A DNA stretch of 60,283 nucleotides from Planctomycetota bacterium (GCA_022563885.1 JADFMM010000006.1:1-60283), one strand, 5' to 3'. Shown: positions 26,238-38,144, numbered from the stretch's first letter. Notes: generated by a model from the sequence alone, not told the origin. Numbers and translations: made by a program.

Positions 26238-27623
26238 ATGAATAGAATCCACCCGCAACTCTCCTCCCTGATACTGATCGCCATCCTGTCGCACATGGGA
26301 CTGGCCTCCATTCAGCCTTGGTCTGAAGATCCACGCTACTGGCAGTATCGCGGCGAGCCCGTCATGCTCCTGGGCGCGAGTGACGACGACAGTCTCTTTC
26401 AATGGCCGTCACCCCGTTTGGAAGCGCATCTCGACGCCCTGCAGGCGGTGGGCGTCAACTACATCCGCAACACCATGAGCGACCGGCACGACCATGATTT
26501 TGAACTCTATCCTTATGACCAACGAGCCGATGGCAAGTACGATCTGGATCAATGGAATCCTGAATATTGGCGTCGCTTCGCGACGCTCCTGCGCGAGACC
26601 CACAAGCGGCGCATCGTCGTCCAGATCGAAATCTGGGACCGCTTCGACTACTCCCGCCAGCACTGGCCCCCGCATCCCTACCGTCCCCGCAACAACATCA
26701 ACTACTCGGCCGCGGAATCTGGTTTCGCCGAGGTCTACCCTGATCATCCCGGGCGCAACCTGCAGCCCTTTTTCTACACGACCCCACTCCAGCGAAACAA
26801 CCTAGCGGTGCTCGAGTATCAGCAGCGTTTCGTGGTTAAACTCCTCTCCTACGCCCTCGAGTACGATCATGTGCTCTACTGTATGGACAACGAAACGTCC
26901 GGCGAGGAGGCCTGGGGCGCCTACTGGGCTCAGTTTGTCCAGGAGCATGCTGCGAACCGAGACAAGCGGGTGTTGGTCACCGAGATGTGGGACGCCTGGG
27001 ATCTGCGGGGCGATCAGCACCGGCGAACCTTCGACCACCCCGACCGATATGCGTTTTGTGATGTCTCGCAGAACAATCAGAAAAAGGGGCAGGTCCACTG
27101 GGACAACTTCCAATGGGTGCGCCGGCGCATCGCCGCGGCTCCGCGTCCCCTCAATACCGTCAAGACCTATGGCGCCGATGGCGGCAGACACGGGAATACG
27201 CGCGATGGGATCGAACGCTGGTGGCGGCACGTCATCGGTGGCGCCGCGTCGGCCCGCTTTCATCGACCTCCGTCGGGACTGGGACTGTCACCTCTGTCGG
27301 TAGCCTCCGTAAGAGCGGCTCGTCGGCTCGAATCCCTCGTCAGGTTCTGGGAGATTGAGGCTGCCAATCATCTGCTCTCGGAACGTGAGGCAAACGAGGC
27401 TTTCCTGGCGGCGCAACCGGGCCATGCCTATGCCCTCTACTTTACCAATGGCGGTCGCGTCGGGCTTGATCTGCGGGAACACGCCCGGCAGTTCTCGCTC
27501 AGTTGGATCGACATCCGTACGGGGGACTGGGGGCCGTCGGACACCTGCGATGGGGGTAAGGTCGTGCCGATCCAGGCACCCGGCTCGGGACACTGGTTGG
27601 CGGTCTTGCTGAAGGATGAGTGA
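26238..27623 (+). CDS. Exported glycoside-hydrolase-like protein (DUF4038 / apiosidase-like)
   Basis: 461 residues after a GGGAG site. Signal peptide 1-24. A TIM-barrel domain starts with [20 protein letters not shown], the entry strand of DUF4038/GH140-type enzymes. Candidate catalytic acids lie at strand ends in YCMDNETSG and [10 protein letters not shown]. The last 90 residues fit the small beta domain often labelled putative collagen-binding ([12 protein letters not shown]). It probably trims plant or algal polysaccharide outside the cytoplasm. It is monocistronic with its own promoter. The exact linkage cannot be assigned; the two acids are inferred by position only. Confidence 0.8.
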   Translation: MNRIHPQLSSLILIAILSHMGLASIQPWSEDPRYWQYRGEPVMLLGASDDDSLFQWPSPRLEAHLDALQAVGVNYIRNTMSDRHDHDFELYPYDQRADGKYDLDQWNPEYWRRFATLLRETHKRRIVVQIEIWDRFDYSRQHWPPHPYRPRNNINYSAAESGFAEVYPDHPGRNLQPFFYTTPLQRNNLAVLEYQQRFVVKLLSYALEYDHVLYCMDNETSGEEAWGAYWAQFVQEHAANRDKRVLVTEMWDAWDLRGDQHRRTFDHPDRYAFCDVSQNNQKKGQVHWDNFQWVRRRIAAAPRPLNTVKTYGADGGRHGNTRDGIERWWRHVIGGAASARFHRPPSGLGLSPLSVASVRAARRLESLVRFWEIEAANHLLSEREANEAFLAAQPGHAYALYFTNGGRVGLDLREHARQFSLSWIDIRTGDWGPSDTCDGGKVVPIQAPGSGHWLAVLLKDE

Positions 27624-27759
27624 GTCTGCCGACCACCGCTGTCGTTGTCAGCGGAGCCCTTGTCATCATCGTAATCGAACCCCTAACCGAGCCAACTCGT
27701 TGTCGCGACTACGACAACGAGCGACATTGGGGCTCTCGCAGACGGAGGTCGGCCTTCCC

Positions 27760-29133
<1,374 letters not shown>

Positions 29134-29826
29134 CTTGTTTCCTCATTACAGTTTAGAGCCCCTAACAGAATGAACGTCGCACCGAGAGCGAGCGTTTTTG
29201 CCTCTGGCAAGGAAGGCGAAGCAGGCCATCCGAGGATGGTCGATGGAGCCTGACGCCGTCCAGAGGGATAGTCAGCCGCTCGAATGCAGACTCATTTTGC
29301 GTAGGTGCTCTTAGTCGTTCATTCAGTCTTTCCGATTGGCGAAAACGCTGTGGATACGGGCTCTGAAGGTGGTAAACCATCGTCGTAAGCAAGAAGAGGC
29401 CGAGTTTAGCACACCCGATTCCCGCGATCAATAGAAAACACAATGTTGAATAGGCACGGCGAGGGGGCTGGGCGATTCCGGACAACCCCGTCGGCCGCGC
29501 AAAAAAAACCCCTGCGAGCGGAGGGAGAGGAGAGGAAAGCGAGATGTCGCAGGGGGTTTGCTTGTTTATCGATTGCTCCAGAGCAACCGTATATGTCTAA
29601 CAGTTGTGGCAACAGGCAACTGATCAATGCCGACGGCCATGTCTATCCAATAAAACATGTTGCTACCCATCAGCAACGGATCCGTCTCGTACTACTATCG
29701 TCAATGATAGCATCTTCATGGAACTTAGTCTATGGGTTTTCCACTTTTTCTTGCGATGCATTGGCTCGGCCAGCGAGGAAAAGGCTGAATACCCACTTTC
29801 CCCCCGTTAGACAGGGCCTAATTGGG
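29134..29826. other. Gene-poor stretch upstream of icd
   Basis: No gene I can support. It should contain the icd promoter near its left end and holds a minus-strand terminator-like hairpin. The short open frames lack domains and ribosome-binding sites. Confidence 0.45.
29501..29556 (-). terminator. Minus-strand terminator-like hairpin with T8
   Basis: On the minus strand CCCCTGCGA pairs with TCGCAGGGG and is followed by eight Ts. The loop is long (about 30 bases, pyrimidine-rich). It lies downstream of the prepilin-like remnant and may be its original terminator. Confidence 0.55.
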
Positions 29827-30288
29827 CTAGGCCAGCGGGAATGTCTCAGAGCGCGGATGCGACTCCACAGGTCCGTCCAAGAACGCGCAATTTCCCCGAC
29901 CGCCAAGTTTGTTGCCTGCTGGGGCATGGTGGAAACCGGCGATGGTGTCCCAGAAGGGGCCGACTCCATCAGGACCCGGTCTGACGGCCCACTCGTTGCC
30001 GCCGTTTTGTCTCAGCCAACCTTCAACCGTGCTGGTATTCTGCAGAACCATGTAGGTGTCATTCAGTCCCGAAGCGTTGTAGGCCGTGTCCACATAGGAA
30101 CTCTCTTCGGTAAAGGAGAAGGTGGTGGCGGGGTGTTTGACATTTTGCAGATTGCTGACCCTCAGGCCTTCAAGCGCCCCGGGAGGGCCCAGAAAGGCAT
30201 TCGTGGTGTAGTTGTACCAGGGCTGGTAATCGCGGATGGTGCTCCCATTGGCCTTGTAGAACTGGTCCTCAGAGTAATTACGGGTCAT
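29827..30288 (-). pseudogene. Remnant of an H-X9-DG prepilin-like (DUF1559-type) protein
   Basis: About 153 codons. The end, GFHHAPAGNKLGGRGNCAFLDGPVESHP, is cut from the C-terminal pattern (RHGGRANVAFLDGHVE) of planctomycete H-X9-DG proteins, which carry a type IV prepilin N-terminus. Here that N-terminus is missing: an in-frame stop lies 15 codons before the first ATG, and no prepilin helix is found upstream. The second histidine of the motif is also replaced (DGPVE). It is best seen as a decayed fragment of a once longer surface protein gene. A stand-alone short protein is less likely. Confidence 0.6.
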
Positions 30289-30776
30289 GACCTTAAAACG
30301 TGCATGACAATGAGTTGTCGAATGATCCGCTCAAATTTAGGTGGGATTGGGTCGTAATCGATCGAGCGAAACCGCCGGATTCTGGACCTGATTAGAGGCG
30401 CTTTCCTGAGTAGTTTCATGCCGCTGTCGCGGCTAGGTTGCTCCAGGGAAGCCGCCGTTTTCCTGCTATTTTGATTCCAATGGACCGGGTTCACACCCCG
30501 TTTTCCATTGATCGGCCTTCCCCTCGGGCGTATACTCATTTCTATGGTTGTTAAATCAGATTTCCTACCAGTTAAAGCAAATTTCCCATCCGTTCGTCAT
30601 CGGGGTGAGCAAGTCCTCGGCCAAGAAGGGCTGTCTTTGTCGGGAGTCGGAACGCGCCAAAATCCACTTTCGCAACAGTCGGGTGATGGCATTGCCCCCC
30701 GGCATCACCGGCGACGAGCCAACCGCTCCGGTCGTGAAAAAACCAGTGATAGTTGAGTCATCGGAGTTCTGCTGAA
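30289..30776. other. Upstream region of the DUF1549/DUF1553 gene
   Basis: About 490 bp. It contains a good sigma-70-type promoter and then about 240 bp of leader without a gene I can support. A plus-strand frame at 30548-30775 ends exactly at the next start but has no recognisable domain or ribosome-binding site. Confidence 0.45.
30508..30536 (+). promoter_or_regulatory. Sigma-70-like promoter TTGATC-17-TATACT
   Basis: The -35 TTGATC (30508-30513), 17-base spacer and -10 TATACT (30531-30536) are well placed. They would drive the DUF1549/DUF1553-DUF1501 pair with a leader of over 230 bases. Confidence 0.55.
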
Positions 30777-33710
30777 ATGTGTTCCGCACTTCGAATCCTA
30801 TTGACCATGCTACTGGTGCTGGTCTCTGGTCAATCCGGCGCCGGCATTGCAGCCGAGGGCGAAATGCCGCCGGACGATGCTCTTTCGACCGACGAGCAGA
30901 AACTGCTGCGCCGGTGGATCGAAGACGGCGCGCCGGGTCTGTCAAAAACGGCGTCCGGCAAGACGGGTCATTGGGCGTTTCAGCGTCTGGGTACGCACAA
31001 TCCGCCACAACCAACGGATGCGGGACGCGGGCGAACTCCGGTGGATCGGTTCGTCCTGAGCAAACTCGACCTGCGCGGGCTGTCTCTCAATCCCCAAGCC
31101 GATCGGTCGACATTGATTCGTCGAGTCAGCTACGACCTGACTGGATTGCCGCCGGCGCCCGACGAGATCACCAGATTCCTGGCCGACCAAGCCGATGACG
31201 CCTACCAGCGCATGGTTGATCGGTATCTGTCCTCGCCACGTTACGGCGAGCGCTGGGGAAACCACTGGCTCGATGTGGCCGGCTACGCCGACTCGAACGG
31301 CTACTTCAGCGCCGACACCGACCGTCCCTTGGCGTACCGCTATCGCGATTACGTGATCCGGTCGTTCAACGCCGACAAGCCGTTCGATCAGTTCGTGCGC
31401 GAGCAACTTGCCGGCGATGAGCTGGCAGAAACCATCGGTTACCGTCCCGGTGGAACGATCACTCCGCGGTTCATCGAGTTGCTCGAGGCGACCCATTTTC
31501 TGCGAAATGCGCAGGACGGAACCGATTCGAGCGACGGCAACCCTGACGAAGTGCGAACCGACAAGTACAAGGCATTGGAAGGAACGCTGCAAATCATCGG
31601 CTCTTCACTGCTAGGTTTGAAGCTGCAATGCGCACGCTGCCACGATCATAAATTCGAGCCCATCAGGCAGCGCGAGTACTACCAGTTGCAGGCCGTCCTA
31701 TTTCCGGCCTTTAACGTCGACAACTGGATTGTTCCCCAGAAACGGTTCGTGATTGCCGCGTCGGCCAAGCGGATTGCCGAATGGGAAGCGGATTCGGCCA
31801 AGCTCGACGACGAAGTGGCTCTGCTCCAGACGCGGTTTGCCGAATGGTTCCGCAAGAACCGGGAGCCTGGGCTTGTTGCGTTTGAAGATCGCTTTGACAA
31901 AAGTGATCGTCCGGACGCTACCGCCGACCCAGACGCCAACACCAAATGGAGCAACTCGGTCCCCGGCGATGCAAGTCCCGCGGGAACTCCGGCGGTTCAA
32001 ATCGGTTCGGCGACTGCGCCTGGGGCTGTCGTCGAGAAGGCGGCGTTGCGGATCATCGAATCCGGTGCCGCGGGCGACCGAGGGATTTCGACGAAGCGGA
32101 AGTTCGATTGGACTCCGGACGCAAAAAACGCCTGGATTCAGGCCACGTTCGATTTGGTCGCAAATTCCGTCGACGGCAGCCCTCCGGCAGCACGGATCGG
32201 GTATTTCATCGCGCTGGCCGATTTCAATGACCGTGGCGAGGGCGGCGGCAACATCCTGCTCGATGGAAATCCGGCCGGGGGCGCTGCGGTTGACCTCGAT
32301 TATCCAGGCAGCGATTCCAAGTCGGCCGGCAGCATTGGCCAGCAAGGCTACCAGTCGGGGCACAACTACGGCGTGCGCGTGACGAACGAGGGGCAGGACC
32401 GGTTCCGCCTAGATCACCTCGTCGACGGCGCCGTTGAAGGCAAGTCCGTAACGATTGCCGCGTCGGATCTTCCGGACGGCGGTTTCGGATTCGAGTACTG
32501 TTGTGGTCGCAGCTTCATCGTGGACAACGTTGTCGTTGAGACAAGCGATCCATCGCTCGATCCGTCCGATCGTTTGATGTTTGCCAAAAAACTTGCAGCG
32601 AAACGCAAGAAGCAGAGCGATGGGCTCAAGGCCCTCGCCGCCCAGCGAACCGACAAACCCGGCAAGATCGCCTGGGTGACGGATGCCTCGTCGGAGTCTC
32701 TGGACGTGTATCTTCTGGATCGAGGCGACTACAAAGCCCGACTCGAAAAGGTGCAACCGGCCGGCCTGACGATTCTTTCCGATCCGGACAATCCGTCTGA
32801 ACTGAGGCCCACTGACTCGAAAGTCATTCGCACAACGGGGCGGCGCTTGGCGTTTGCCCGCTGGCTAACGCAGCCAGGTTCCAAGTCCGCCGCCGTGTTG
32901 GCACGCGTGACCGTGAATCGCATTTGGCAACGGCATTTCGGTCGCGGAATCGTCTCGACGTCCGACAACCTGGGTTACTCTGGTTCGCCGCCGTCGCATC
33001 CGAAACTGCTCGACTGGCTGGCGGCTCGATTTGTCGAAAGCAGCTGGAGCGTCAAGCACATGCACCGACTTATTCTGGCATCGGCCGCCTATCGGCAATC
33101 CAGTGTTCCGAATCAGGCGGGCCGCGAAATCGATCCCGACAACCGATTGCTGTGGCGGCATGCGTTGCGGCGTCTCGATGCCGAATCGATCCGCGACGGC
33201 ATGCTGGCGATCAGCGGTGAACTGGATCGGCGCATGGGCGGTCCCTACGTTCCCACCAAGCGGCTGAGCCCGTCGGAGGTGACCGTTGACGAGAACAGTC
33301 CCGGCGCCCGTCGGCGCAGCGTGTACTTGCAACGCCGACGAACGCAAATACCGAATTTTTTGAAAGTATTCGACGCCCCGTCCGTCGTCTTCAACTGTAC
33401 ACTACGTGACTCGACGACGGTGCCGTTGCAGTCGCTGGCTCTAATGAATTCCGACTTTTCCCGGCGCCGGGCTGCCGCATTGGCCGCGCGGCTGCGACGC
33501 GACGCCGGCGCCGGCCGGGATGCGAAGATCACCCGTGCATTCCTGCTGGTCTTGGGGCGCGACGCGACCCGCGAAGAACGGGTCGTCTCGCGAACGTTTC
33601 TGACGCAGCAGTCGGCCGAGTACTCCGCGCAAGTTGCGGACGACGAACAGGCATGGGTTGATTTCAGCCAGATGCTGATGGCCAGCAATGCGTTTCTGTA
33701 TGTGGAGTAA
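30777..33710 (+). CDS. DUF1549/DUF1553 planctomycete protein without the heme domain
   Basis: 977 residues from the ATG at 30777; a TTG eight codons earlier is possible. A signal peptide (about 1-26) is followed at once by GEMPPDDALSTDEQKLLRRWIEDGAP. That is only the tail of the PSCyt1 cytochrome domain; its CxxCH heme motif is gone. Then come DUF1549 (VDRFVLSKL, LIRRVSYDLTGLPP, SPRYGERWGNHWLD), a CARCHDHKFEPI motif, a concanavalin-like segment of about 200 residues, and DUF1553 (LARVTVNRIWQRHFGRGIV to VLGRDATREE). CARCH could still hold one c-type heme. These proteins are exported, always paired with DUF1501, and of unproven function. Co-transcribed with the next gene, four bases away. Confidence 0.92.
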   Translation: MCSALRILLTMLLVLVSGQSGAGIAAEGEMPPDDALSTDEQKLLRRWIEDGAPGLSKTASGKTGHWAFQRLGTHNPPQPTDAGRGRTPVDRFVLSKLDLRGLSLNPQADRSTLIRRVSYDLTGLPPAPDEITRFLADQADDAYQRMVDRYLSSPRYGERWGNHWLDVAGYADSNGYFSADTDRPLAYRYRDYVIRSFNADKPFDQFVREQLAGDELAETIGYRPGGTITPRFIELLEATHFLRNAQDGTDSSDGNPDEVRTDKYKALEGTLQIIGSSLLGLKLQCARCHDHKFEPIRQREYYQLQAVLFPAFNVDNWIVPQKRFVIAASAKRIAEWEADSAKLDDEVALLQTRFAEWFRKNREPGLVAFEDRFDKSDRPDATADPDANTKWSNSVPGDASPAGTPAVQIGSATAPGAVVEKAALRIIESGAAGDRGISTKRKFDWTPDAKNAWIQATFDLVANSVDGSPPAARIGYFIALADFNDRGEGGGNILLDGNPAGGAAVDLDYPGSDSKSAGSIGQQGYQSGHNYGVRVTNEGQDRFRLDHLVDGAVEGKSVTIAASDLPDGGFGFEYCCGRSFIVDNVVVETSDPSLDPSDRLMFAKKLAAKRKKQSDGLKALAAQRTDKPGKIAWVTDASSESLDVYLLDRGDYKARLEKVQPAGLTILSDPDNPSELRPTDSKVIRTTGRRLAFARWLTQPGSKSAAVLARVTVNRIWQRHFGRGIVSTSDNLGYSGSPPSHPKLLDWLAARFVESSWSVKHMHRLILASAAYRQSSVPNQAGREIDPDNRLLWRHALRRLDAESIRDGMLAISGELDRRMGGPYVPTKRLSPSEVTVDENSPGARRRSVYLQRRRTQIPNFLKVFDAPSVVFNCTLRDSTTVPLQSLALMNSDFSRRRAAALAARLRRDAGAGRDAKITRAFLLVLGRDATREERVVSRTFLTQQSAEYSAQVADDEQAWVDFSQMLMASNAFLYVE

Positions 33711-33714
33711 CGTG

Positions 33715-35139
33715 ATGGAATCGCACTTTCCGTATTCGCTCAATCGACGATCCTTCCTGGGCGGTTCGACCGGGGCACTGGGCATGCTGGCGCTAGCGCA
33801 TCTGCTGCGTGCCGAATCCAAACCGCCGGCTACGGCTGACCAACGCCATTTGACGATGGGTGCGGCGACGCATCATCGGCCGCGGGCGAAATCGGTGATT
33901 TGTCTCTTTCAGCATGGCGGTCCGAGCCAGGTCGATCTATTCGATCCGAAACCCGCACTCACAAAACTCGACGGCAAACCGTACTCGGGCGATCTCGAAG
34001 CCCATTTTGACAAGCAGAAAGGCAACTGTCTGGCGTCACCGTTTCGGTTCACGCCGAGCGGACAATCGGGCATCGAATTATCCGAACTGCTGCCGCACAC
34101 CGCCCGCATTGCCGACGAAATCACTCTTATTCGATCGATGACCACCGAGTCGGTTGACCATGAATCGGCTCTACGGCTGATTCACAGCGGCACGTTCAGC
34201 GCCGGCTCACCGACGTGGGGCAGTTGGGTGATCTATGCGCTGGGAGCCGAGAACCAAAACCTGCCGGCCTATGTGGTCCTCTCTGATCCGGGTGGTCTGC
34301 CGGTCGACGGCGGGCGCAATTGGTCCAGCGGTTGGTTGCCAGCGGTATATCAAGGCACGCCGTTTCAGACCGGCGATGCGCCGGTGCCCAACCTGATGAC
34401 TCCGCCGAATGTCACGCCCGGCGCGCGCGTCGCCCAACTTCAGTTTCTGGATCAGCTCAATCGGTTCCAGCAACGCCGATTCCCAGACAACTCGGAGCTG
34501 AAGGCCCGCATCACGAATTTTGAGACGGCAGCCCGCATGCAGACGACCGTCCCGAGTGCGCTGGACCTCTCGAGCGAGACCCAGGCGACTCAGAAAATGT
34601 ACGGCCTCGACAACCCGATCACGCGCGACTACGGCGCCAGATGCCTGACGGCGCGCCGGCTGATCGAACGCGGCGTTCGCTTCGTGCAGCTATTCCTCTC
34701 GGGCCAACCCTGGGATACACACAGTGAGAATGCTAAGACGCTGACGGGACTGTGTGCGCGCACCGACCAACCCAGCGCGGCGTTGGTCGAAGATTTGAAG
34801 CAACGCGGACTGCTCGATTCCACCATCGTCCTCTGGACTGGCGAGTTCGGCCGTCTGCCGATCTCGCAAGGCAAAGATGGTCGCGACCACAATCGTCACG
34901 CGTTCTCGTTGTGGTTGGCCGGCGGAGGGTTCAAGCCCGGCTACTGTCACGGCGGCACCGACGATGTCGGTTACCGCGCGGTCAAAGACGTTGTCACGGT
35001 CCACGACCTGCATGCCACATTGCTTTGGGCCTTGGGCCTGGATCATCGCCGCCTGACCCATCCTCACGACGGGCGCCCGACATCCTTGTCGGATCCCGAA
35101 TTGACCCAGGCCCGCGTCGTACCCGAATTGCTGGCCTGA
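33715..35139 (+). CDS. Tat-exported DUF1501 protein
   Basis: 474 residues from the ATG four bases after the previous stop. NRRSFLGGSTGALGMLALA is a twin-arginine signal. The body belongs to the DUF1501 group of the alkaline-phosphatase superfamily: ICLFQHGGPSQVDLFDPKP at the start, then the metal-site-like TGEFGRLP and GRDHNRHAFSLWLAGGGF near residues 385-410. By fold it may be an exported sulfatase- or phosphatase-type hydrolase, acting with the DUF1549/DUF1553 partner in the periplasm. The pair is a hallmark of planctomycete and some verrucomicrobial genomes. Confidence 0.94.
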   Translation: MESHFPYSLNRRSFLGGSTGALGMLALAHLLRAESKPPATADQRHLTMGAATHHRPRAKSVICLFQHGGPSQVDLFDPKPALTKLDGKPYSGDLEAHFDKQKGNCLASPFRFTPSGQSGIELSELLPHTARIADEITLIRSMTTESVDHESALRLIHSGTFSAGSPTWGSWVIYALGAENQNLPAYVVLSDPGGLPVDGGRNWSSGWLPAVYQGTPFQTGDAPVPNLMTPPNVTPGARVAQLQFLDQLNRFQQRRFPDNSELKARITNFETAARMQTTVPSALDLSSETQATQKMYGLDNPITRDYGARCLTARRLIERGVRFVQLFLSGQPWDTHSENAKTLTGLCARTDQPSAALVEDLKQRGLLDSTIVLWTGEFGRLPISQGKDGRDHNRHAFSLWLAGGGFKPGYCHGGTDDVGYRAVKDVVTVHDLHATLLWALGLDHRRLTHPHDGRPTSLSDPELTQARVVPELLA

Positions 35140-35620
35140 TTCCGTCTGGCCTGAATTATCCGGACAAGCAAGGTGCGGCCGTTCACTTAAACCCGAGCTT
35201 CTGACGGCGCGCCAAGAGTGCTATCGACTCCTTCACCCGCTTCGTTCCGGTGTCGGGGGTTTTTTGCCGATTGGATCCAGATGCGCTTGTCAACGGCCAA
35301 CGGGACCGCAGCTGCACCGCCGACGACAGCATAAGGGGCCACTGATAAGACTATGAATGGAACCTGTCTCCTCGCAAAAAAGACTGACGGCAAAACCGTT
35401 TGGGTCATGAGTTCTTGAAAGGGAATCAGTAAGGATTTTTATGTTGCCTGCTCATGAATAGTCAGTAGAGTCGTCATTCCAGGAGCTCCCATAAGCCGTT
35501 GGAATTAAACAAGTTCGAATTATTGAGTAGGACAGGTCATTTTTGAATTGCTATGAGCAGAGGCTAGGCTCACCTGAGGACAAGGGACGCTACACCTCGG
35601 TTGACGGGTCTGGTTGATAA
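35140..35620. other. Intergenic region with a long dispersed inverted repeat
   Basis: About 480 bp with no gene. It includes one copy (35490-35537) of a sequence found inverted at 57709-57755. There is no clear terminator after the DUF1501 gene, and I cannot place a promoter for the next operon. Confidence 0.5.
35490..35537 (+). repeat. Dispersed repeat copy A (inverse of 57709-57755)
   Basis: The reverse complement of this stretch matches 57709-57755 at about 41 of 47 positions, including TGTCCTACTCAATA and TTCGAACTTGTTT. Weaker similarity continues on one side. It lies in non-coding DNA. Confidence 0.8.
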
Positions 35621-36979
35621 ATGAAGAATCTCAAGCGGTCACCGACCATGTCCGAAACGTCTTTTAACTCCCTAACTATGAAGCAATCGGTAAGGTTGTC
35701 GCGGCGCCAGTTTCTGACCACGCTGGCCGGATCGGCAGCCGCCGCCGCCACGTGGAACCGTCCCGCAACCACCTATGCAGCCGCGAAGAAAAATGATCCG
35801 CCCCGGAAGGTGGCGTTAATCGCCACTTGGGTAAAAAAGTATGCCCATGCTCAGCATTTCATCGATCGGTTTCTCGAAGGATATGGCTGGCACGGGAAAC
35901 ATCACTACCCCACACTGAAGCTGGTTTCCCTGTACGTGGATCAATTCCCCGAGGGAGATTTGAGCCGTGATCGGGAACGGCGACACGGAGTAAGAATATA
36001 CCCCTCCATCGCCGAAGCCCTCACCCTGGGCACTTCCAAACTTGCGGTGGATGGAGTGATCATCATTGGGGAGCATGGGGATTATCCCCGCAACGAAAAG
36101 GGCCAAAAACTATATCCGCGGTATAAGTTTTTCAAAGAAGTGATCCGGGTCTTCGAGGACAGCGGCCGCTCCGTGCCGGTGTTCAATGACAAGCACCTAT
36201 CCACGGATTGGCGGGAATGCGTGGAAATGGTCGAGGACTCGAAACGTCTCGGATTTGCATTTTTAGCCGGCTCCTCGCTGCCTGTCACTTGGCGAATTCC
36301 AGCGATGGAATTACCCCTGGGAACGCCCTTGGAGGAAAGCGTCTGCGCCTGTTACGGCGGAGTGGATTCCTATGACTTCCACGGCCTGGAGACTGCCCAG
36401 TGCATGTCCGAACGACGCGCCGGTGGGGAGACGGGCGTTCGATCCATTCACGCCGTTAAGGGGGCGAATGTCTGGGAAAAGCTGGCGGATCGGCCGGAAA
36501 CCAAGCGGCTGTTGCTTGCCGCCCTGGCCCGCAGCCATACCTGCGCCGGCGCGCCGGGTTATACCTATTCACAACCCTCCCTCGATTGGATCCGCCGCTC
36601 CAGCCCCGAAGCCGTTGCTTATTTCATCGAACACCGGGATGGATTCCGGACCACTCTGTTCCTGCTGAACGGACTAATTCGCGACTTCAATTACGCGGGC
36701 AAGGTGAAGCAACCCGGTCAAATCGTCTCCTGCCAGATGCAATTGCCGATGCCTCCTCGGTTTACGACCTTGGCGGATTTTTTCAATCCTCTCGTCAACA
36801 ATATTGAAAGGACCATCTTGGAAAGAAAAGCAACTTATCCCGTGGCAAGGACACTGCTTACTTCAGGAATGACCCTGTCGGGCGTGGAGTCCTTGCATCG
36901 CGGCCAAGTCAAACTCCTCACTCCGGAGCTGAAAGTCGCGTACGAAGCTCCCGCACAATCAACCTTCTGGAGGGCGTGA
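35621..36979 (+). CDS. Tat-exported protein of unknown function, paralogue A
   Basis: Up to 452 residues; the true start may be the ATG at 35678 just before the twin-arginine signal SRRQFLTTLAGSAAAAAT. The mature protein opens with KVALIATW and contains RRHGVRIYPSIAEAL, VDGVIIIGEHGDYP, PVFNDKHLS and GSSLPVTWR. This strand-helix order resembles the Rossmann half of Gfo/Idh proteins but lacks GxGxxG. GETGVRSIHAVKGANVWE and the preceding region are matched in the next gene, so the two are ancient paralogues. The cluster (symporter, creatininase) points to exported recognition or conversion of the imported compound. Function unknown. Confidence 0.85.
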   Translation: MKNLKRSPTMSETSFNSLTMKQSVRLSRRQFLTTLAGSAAAAATWNRPATTYAAAKKNDPPRKVALIATWVKKYAHAQHFIDRFLEGYGWHGKHHYPTLKLVSLYVDQFPEGDLSRDRERRHGVRIYPSIAEALTLGTSKLAVDGVIIIGEHGDYPRNEKGQKLYPRYKFFKEVIRVFEDSGRSVPVFNDKHLSTDWRECVEMVEDSKRLGFAFLAGSSLPVTWRIPAMELPLGTPLEESVCACYGGVDSYDFHGLETAQCMSERRAGGETGVRSIHAVKGANVWEKLADRPETKRLLLAALARSHTCAGAPGYTYSQPSLDWIRRSSPEAVAYFIEHRDGFRTTLFLLNGLIRDFNYAGKVKQPGQIVSCQMQLPMPPRFTTLADFFNPLVNNIERTILERKATYPVARTLLTSGMTLSGVESLHRGQVKLLTPELKVAYEAPAQSTFWRA

Positions 36980-37043
36980 TGCTTTGGGTTTCTTAATGCC
37001 GCCACTTCCTTATTCCTTCACTCCTTGGGCAGCAGCTTAGCCG

Positions 37044-38144
37044 GTGAAAGCGCTTAGGAAAATCGCCTTTCTGTTGGAGGAGTTCGAGTTGGGTTCTCCA
37101 GCCCAGCAATTGCTGGATCGTTTTCTCCTGGGTTACCCCCAAGACGGCGGTTGGCACACCTTAACGGACTGCCAAATCTCAGTTCATCTTTCCACCGGCC
37201 AGGGAACCGATGAACTCAGGCAACGATCCAACGACTTCGGGTTGGTGCGGGAGCGCAACGTTGCGGCTGCCTGCAGCGATGCCGATGCCATTGTGGCAAT
37301 CTCCCAAGGCGACGGTGCGGTCGCGAATGAAGGGTTAATCATTTCGGCTCTGGAACAGGCTTCTGCTCCTGCCGGCTGTTTTGTTCATGGAGCGCTGGCC
37401 AACAGTTTGGCTGAAGCCAAAAAACTGAGCCGGCTGGCCGAGTCCCGCAACATTCCCCTTCTGGCTGGAACCCCACTGCCTGTAACCTGGCGCCTGCCGC
37501 AAAGAGATCTCCGGCCCAACACTCCTTTGAAAGAAGCGCTCATCATCGTTCAGGGCCAATCGCCGGCCGCCGAGCTGCACGCCCTGGAAGGCCTCCTGCC
37601 GGTGATTGAACGGCGCAGCCATGGGGAGAGCGGAATTCGCCGCCTGCGCTACCTCAAGGGCAACGAGGTTTGGGATGCCGGCAAGCGGGGCCTGTGGTCC
37701 GGGGCGCTCTTAGCCGCCGCGATTTCCCGGTCCAATACTCCCCAAGGTGATCCGGTCAGGGACGGACGCACGCAGGATCTGGTGGGTCTGGGTCTGGTCC
37801 CCAAGCTGGCACGTAATCCTCGTGGCTGGTTGATCGTGCACGAGGACAAGTTGAGATCGACGATCCTGGTGCTCGACGGAGTCGTTGCCGATTATAATTT
37901 TGCCGTCGAGACCAGTGACGGCGAGGTGATCTCGGCGCAGATTTATCGCCCCCCTGCCCCGCCCGACCATCAGTACAGCCGGCTGGCGGCAGCGCTGGAG
38001 GAATTTTTTCGAACGGGCTTACGGCCCTGGCCCTGGGAGCGCAGTATTCTGATAGCGGGATTCCTCGAGGCGGCTCGCACGTCCGCGGAACCGTCGGGAA
38101 AAGTTATTGAAACGCCCGAGTTAGTAATTGCCTACGGAAGCTAA
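37044..38144 (+). CDS. Cytoplasmic paralogue B of the preceding protein
   Basis: 366 residues from a GTG; no good ribosome-binding site. It matches paralogue A along its length: GTPLPVTWRLPQRDL against GSSLPVTWRIPAMEL, and GESGIRRLRYLKGNEVWD against GETGVRSIHAVKGANVWE. It has no signal peptide, and the GEHGDYP segment is replaced by SQGDGAVANEG. One copy is thus exported and one stays inside, suggesting the same ligand handled on both sides of the membrane or in two steps. The gene stands 64 bp after A and before the transporter genes. Function unknown. Confidence 0.8.
   Translation: MKALRKIAFLLEEFELGSPAQQLLDRFLLGYPQDGGWHTLTDCQISVHLSTGQGTDELRQRSNDFGLVRERNVAAACSDADAIVAISQGDGAVANEGLIISALEQASAPAGCFVHGALANSLAEAKKLSRLAESRNIPLLAGTPLPVTWRLPQRDLRPNTPLKEALIIVQGQSPAAELHALEGLLPVIERRSHGESGIRRLRYLKGNEVWDAGKRGLWSGALLAAAISRSNTPQGDPVRDGRTQDLVGLGLVPKLARNPRGWLIVHEDKLRSTILVLDGVVADYNFAVETSDGEVISAQIYRPPAPPDHQYSRLAAALEEFFRTGLRPWPWERSILIAGFLEAARTSAEPSGKVIETPELVIAYGS

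Noticed and set aside
29443-30357. 304-codon plus-strand open frame
   Set aside because: Its right half is antisense to the H-X9-DG remnant; its left half has no recognisable content and no ribosome-binding site.
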